A DNA stretch of 8,853 nucleotides from Candidatus Atribacteria bacterium (GTDB taxonomy: Bacteria; Atribacterota; JS1; SB-45; 34-128), in contig DMCY01000104.1 in the NCBI GenBank assembly GCA_003451675.1, positions 1 through 8,853 on the forward strand, read 5' to 3'. Of this stretch, positions 7,366-8,853 are shown piece by piece (the first letter of the stretch is position 1; every line of letters starts with the position of its first letter). Below the pieces are notes generated by a model that saw nothing but the letters and a program-made list of their open reading frames with translations, was not told where the DNA came from and made no database searches. The position numbers and the translations under genes are program-made.

Positions 7366-7436
7366 AACAATAATAATATTTAAATTTTTTACGAAACATC
7401 TATTTTTCTAAATTATAAAATATGTTTTTTATCCAT

Positions 7437-8789
7437 TCAATTAGTTATCTCTTCACCTTCAACATAGAAATCAAAAACTGCCTTCAATCTAGCAGTTATC
7501 ATTTCTCCTTTTTTCATTTGTAAACCTTTAATGCAAACTTTAATATAATTATCAGTTAAACCGCATACATATTCTTCATCATTTTTTCTAAAGCTATGCT
7601 CAACTAAAATATTTTTCTCCTGGTTTATATTTTTGATAAAAAATTTTTTTCTAAGTTGTATAGATAATTTATTTAATACTTTTACCCTCGCTTTGATAAT
7701 TTCAGGTTCATTTTTAAACGGTAATAATGAAGCAAGAGTCATTGGTCTTTCTGAATATGGGAAAACATGTATTTTGGCAAACCCTATTCTTTTTAAAAAC
7801 TTATAAGTTCTTTTGAATGCTGATTCATCTTCACCGGGAAATCCAACAATGATATCGGTGGTAATGGCAACATCCGGTAAATTTCTTTCAATCTTTTTTA
7901 CTATTTCTTCAAATTTAGTAGTATCATATTTTCTTCTCATTAATGATAAAGTATTATCATCACCACTTTGCAAAGAAATATGTAAATGATGGCATACTTT
8001 TAAAGAATCATTAAAAACATTTATTAACTCATCAGTAACCCATGGTAATTCAATAGAGCTCAATCTAATCCTTGTGATATCACTATTTTCTTCAATCATT
8101 TTTATCAGCTTTGCCAGATTTATATTTTCACTTTTTAAGTCCTCTCCATAACTACCAAGATTAATTCCTAATAATACAACCTCCTTGTAACCATTTTTTA
8201 TTAATTCTTTAATTTCTAATAATATTTCCTTAGATGCTCTGCTTCTTGCCCTTCCCCTAAGATATGGTATAACACAATAGCTACAAAATTGATTACAGCC
8301 ATCCTGTATTTTCACCATTCCCCTAACTCTAATACGATCATTTGTACTTAATAAATTGTTTTCACTGTATTGATTAATTTGTGCTGCTGGTTTAAAGTGA
8401 ACTAGTTTTTGGGATGACTTTACTTTAAATTTTGTAGAGTATTTACTATATATATTGAAAATATCATCTTTAAAATAATTACTAATAATATGGCAGTTAG
8501 CATCACTACAATCTTTTATTTCTTCTAGATTTGTTTGTACGCCACACCCAGTTACGATAATAGTGCCAAGAGGATTTGACCGTCTAGCTTTTCTAATCAT
8601 CTGTTTTGATTTTCTTTCTGCTTCTCTTGTCACAGCACAGGTATTAATGAGGTAAACATCAGCTTTTTCTTTGAAATCTACAACAGTATAACCATTTTTG
8701 TTAAAGGCCTCTCTTACTGACTCTGTCTCATACTGATTTACTTTACATCCTATTGTTTTAAAGGCAACTTTTATATCTTTATTTTCCAT
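7437..8789 (-). CDS. mtaB: tRNA (N6-L-threonylcarbamoyladenosine(37)-C2)-methylthiotransferase MtaB
   Basis: This is a 450-residue radical-SAM methylthiotransferase that converts t6A to ms2t6A at position 37 of ANN-decoding tRNAs in the cytoplasm. The N-terminal UPF0004 domain has the three cysteines expected to hold the auxiliary iron-sulfur cluster: C15 (in IGCKVNQYETE), C51 (NTCAV) and C82 (TGCGVQ). The radical-SAM signature CxxxCxxC is C165, C169, C172, followed by VIPYLRGRARSR. A C-terminal TRAM-type RNA-binding segment covers about 388-445. GCKVNxYETE and the YCVIPYxRGRxRSR context separate MtaB from MiaB and RimO. The length is normal. The ATG at 8789 gives the usual family N-terminus. 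The frame stays open upstream to the window edge, but no better start is seen. The ribosome binding site is weak (AAAAGA). It ends in TGA, 238 bases before nusA, and is probably a separate transcription unit from the nusA operon. Confidence 0.93.
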   Translation of the reverse strand: MENKDIKVAFKTIGCKVNQYETESVREAFNKNGYTVVDFKEKADVYLINTCAVTREAERKSKQMIRKARRSNPLGTIIVTGCGVQTNLEEIKDCSDANCHIISNYFKDDIFNIYSKYSTKFKVKSSQKLVHFKPAAQINQYSENNLLSTNDRIRVRGMVKIQDGCNQFCSYCVIPYLRGRARSRASKEILLEIKELIKNGYKEVVLLGINLGSYGEDLKSENINLAKLIKMIEENSDITRIRLSSIELPWVTDELINVFNDSLKVCHHLHISLQSGDDNTLSLMRRKYDTTKFEEIVKKIERNLPDVAITTDIIVGFPGEDESAFKRTYKFLKRIGFAKIHVFPYSERPMTLASLLPFKNEPEIIKARVKVLNKLSIQLRKKFFIKNINQEKNILVEHSFRKNDEEYVCGLTDNYIKVCIKGLQMKKGEMITARLKAVFDFYVEGEEITN

Positions 8790-8806
8790 TATAAAATTTT
8801 CTTTTA

Positions 8807-8819
8807 AGTATAATATATT
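8807..8819 (-). promoter_or_regulatory. weak promoter-like box upstream of mtaB
   Basis: On the minus strand this reads AATATATTATACT and contains TATACT and TATTAT, both similar to a sigma-A -10 element, about 17 bases before the mtaB start. I see no good -35 hexamer at 16-18 bases, so the call is weak. The same 13 bases recur before nusA at 7260-7272. The rest of the edge (8820-8853) holds no recognisable gene. Two of its minus-strand frames reach stop codons and could be the last codons of an upstream gene, but they are too short to identify. Confidence 0.25.
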
Positions 8820-8853
8820 TACAGGCTCCCGACTTTGACACTTAATCTTCCAA

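Noticed and set aside
8835..8840. Plus-strand TTGACA close to the right edge, a possible divergent promoter
   Set aside because: The window ends 13 bases later, before any -10 could be seen. A lone hexamer is not enough.
8790..8853. Upstream extension of mtaB or tail of a preceding gene such as rsmE
   Set aside because: The mtaB frame is open to the edge, but the extra residues do not resemble the family and the ATG at 8789 gives the normal start. The frames that end in this stretch are too short to identify.
1..8853. Mobile elements, CRISPR arrays, tRNA or rRNA genes, defence or other novel systems
   Set aside because: Every substantial coding stretch is explained by a known housekeeping family. 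I saw no direct-repeat arrays, transposase motifs or cloverleaf sequence on either strand.

Overview
This window is a stretch of a low-GC bacterial chromosome (roughly 30% G+C by eye). It carries a conserved housekeeping cluster for transcription, translation and RNA maturation, with every gene on the minus strand. Read in the direction of transcription (right to left) the order is mtaB, nusA, ylxR (rnpM), infB, ylxP, rbfA, nrnA, truB, ribF. This is the core of the nusA-infB operon as seen in Bacillota and related anaerobes. The DUF503 gene (ylxP) between infB and rbfA, and rnpM after nusA, point to Bacillota or a lineage with Bacillota-like gene order, such as Halanaerobiales-type or Atribacterota-type anaerobes. 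The sequence alone does not settle the phylum.

Layout by region. Positions 8790-8853 are the upstream edge, with only a weak promoter-like box before mtaB. Positions 7437-8789 are mtaB, a tRNA methylthiotransferase. Positions 7199-7436 are a 238-base spacer with the most interesting non-coding content: a near-consensus minus-strand promoter, then a terminator-type hairpin about 20 bases after the predicted start, then a second, weaker promoter, and finally the nusA ribosome binding region. Positions 1134-7198 hold eight tightly spaced genes (nusA to truB), with ribF (157-1137) overlapping truB by four bases. Positions 1-156 hold a small hairpin after ribF and a good minus-strand promoter for a gene lying beyond position 1.

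The genes fit one theme. NusA controls pausing and termination. RnpM is an RNA-binding protein linked to RNase P. IF2 and RbfA serve 30S initiation and maturation. NrnA degrades very short RNAs and dephosphorylates pAp. TruB makes pseudouridine 55 in tRNA, and MtaB modifies A37 of tRNA. RibF makes FMN and FAD. Two usual members of the cluster are missing: rimP, normally just before nusA, and ylxQ (L7Ae-type), normally between ylxR and infB.

I found no mobile element, CRISPR array, tRNA, rRNA or defence system, and no clear new system. The best lead is the nusA leader, where the arrangement would suit NusA-dependent attenuation of its own operon.
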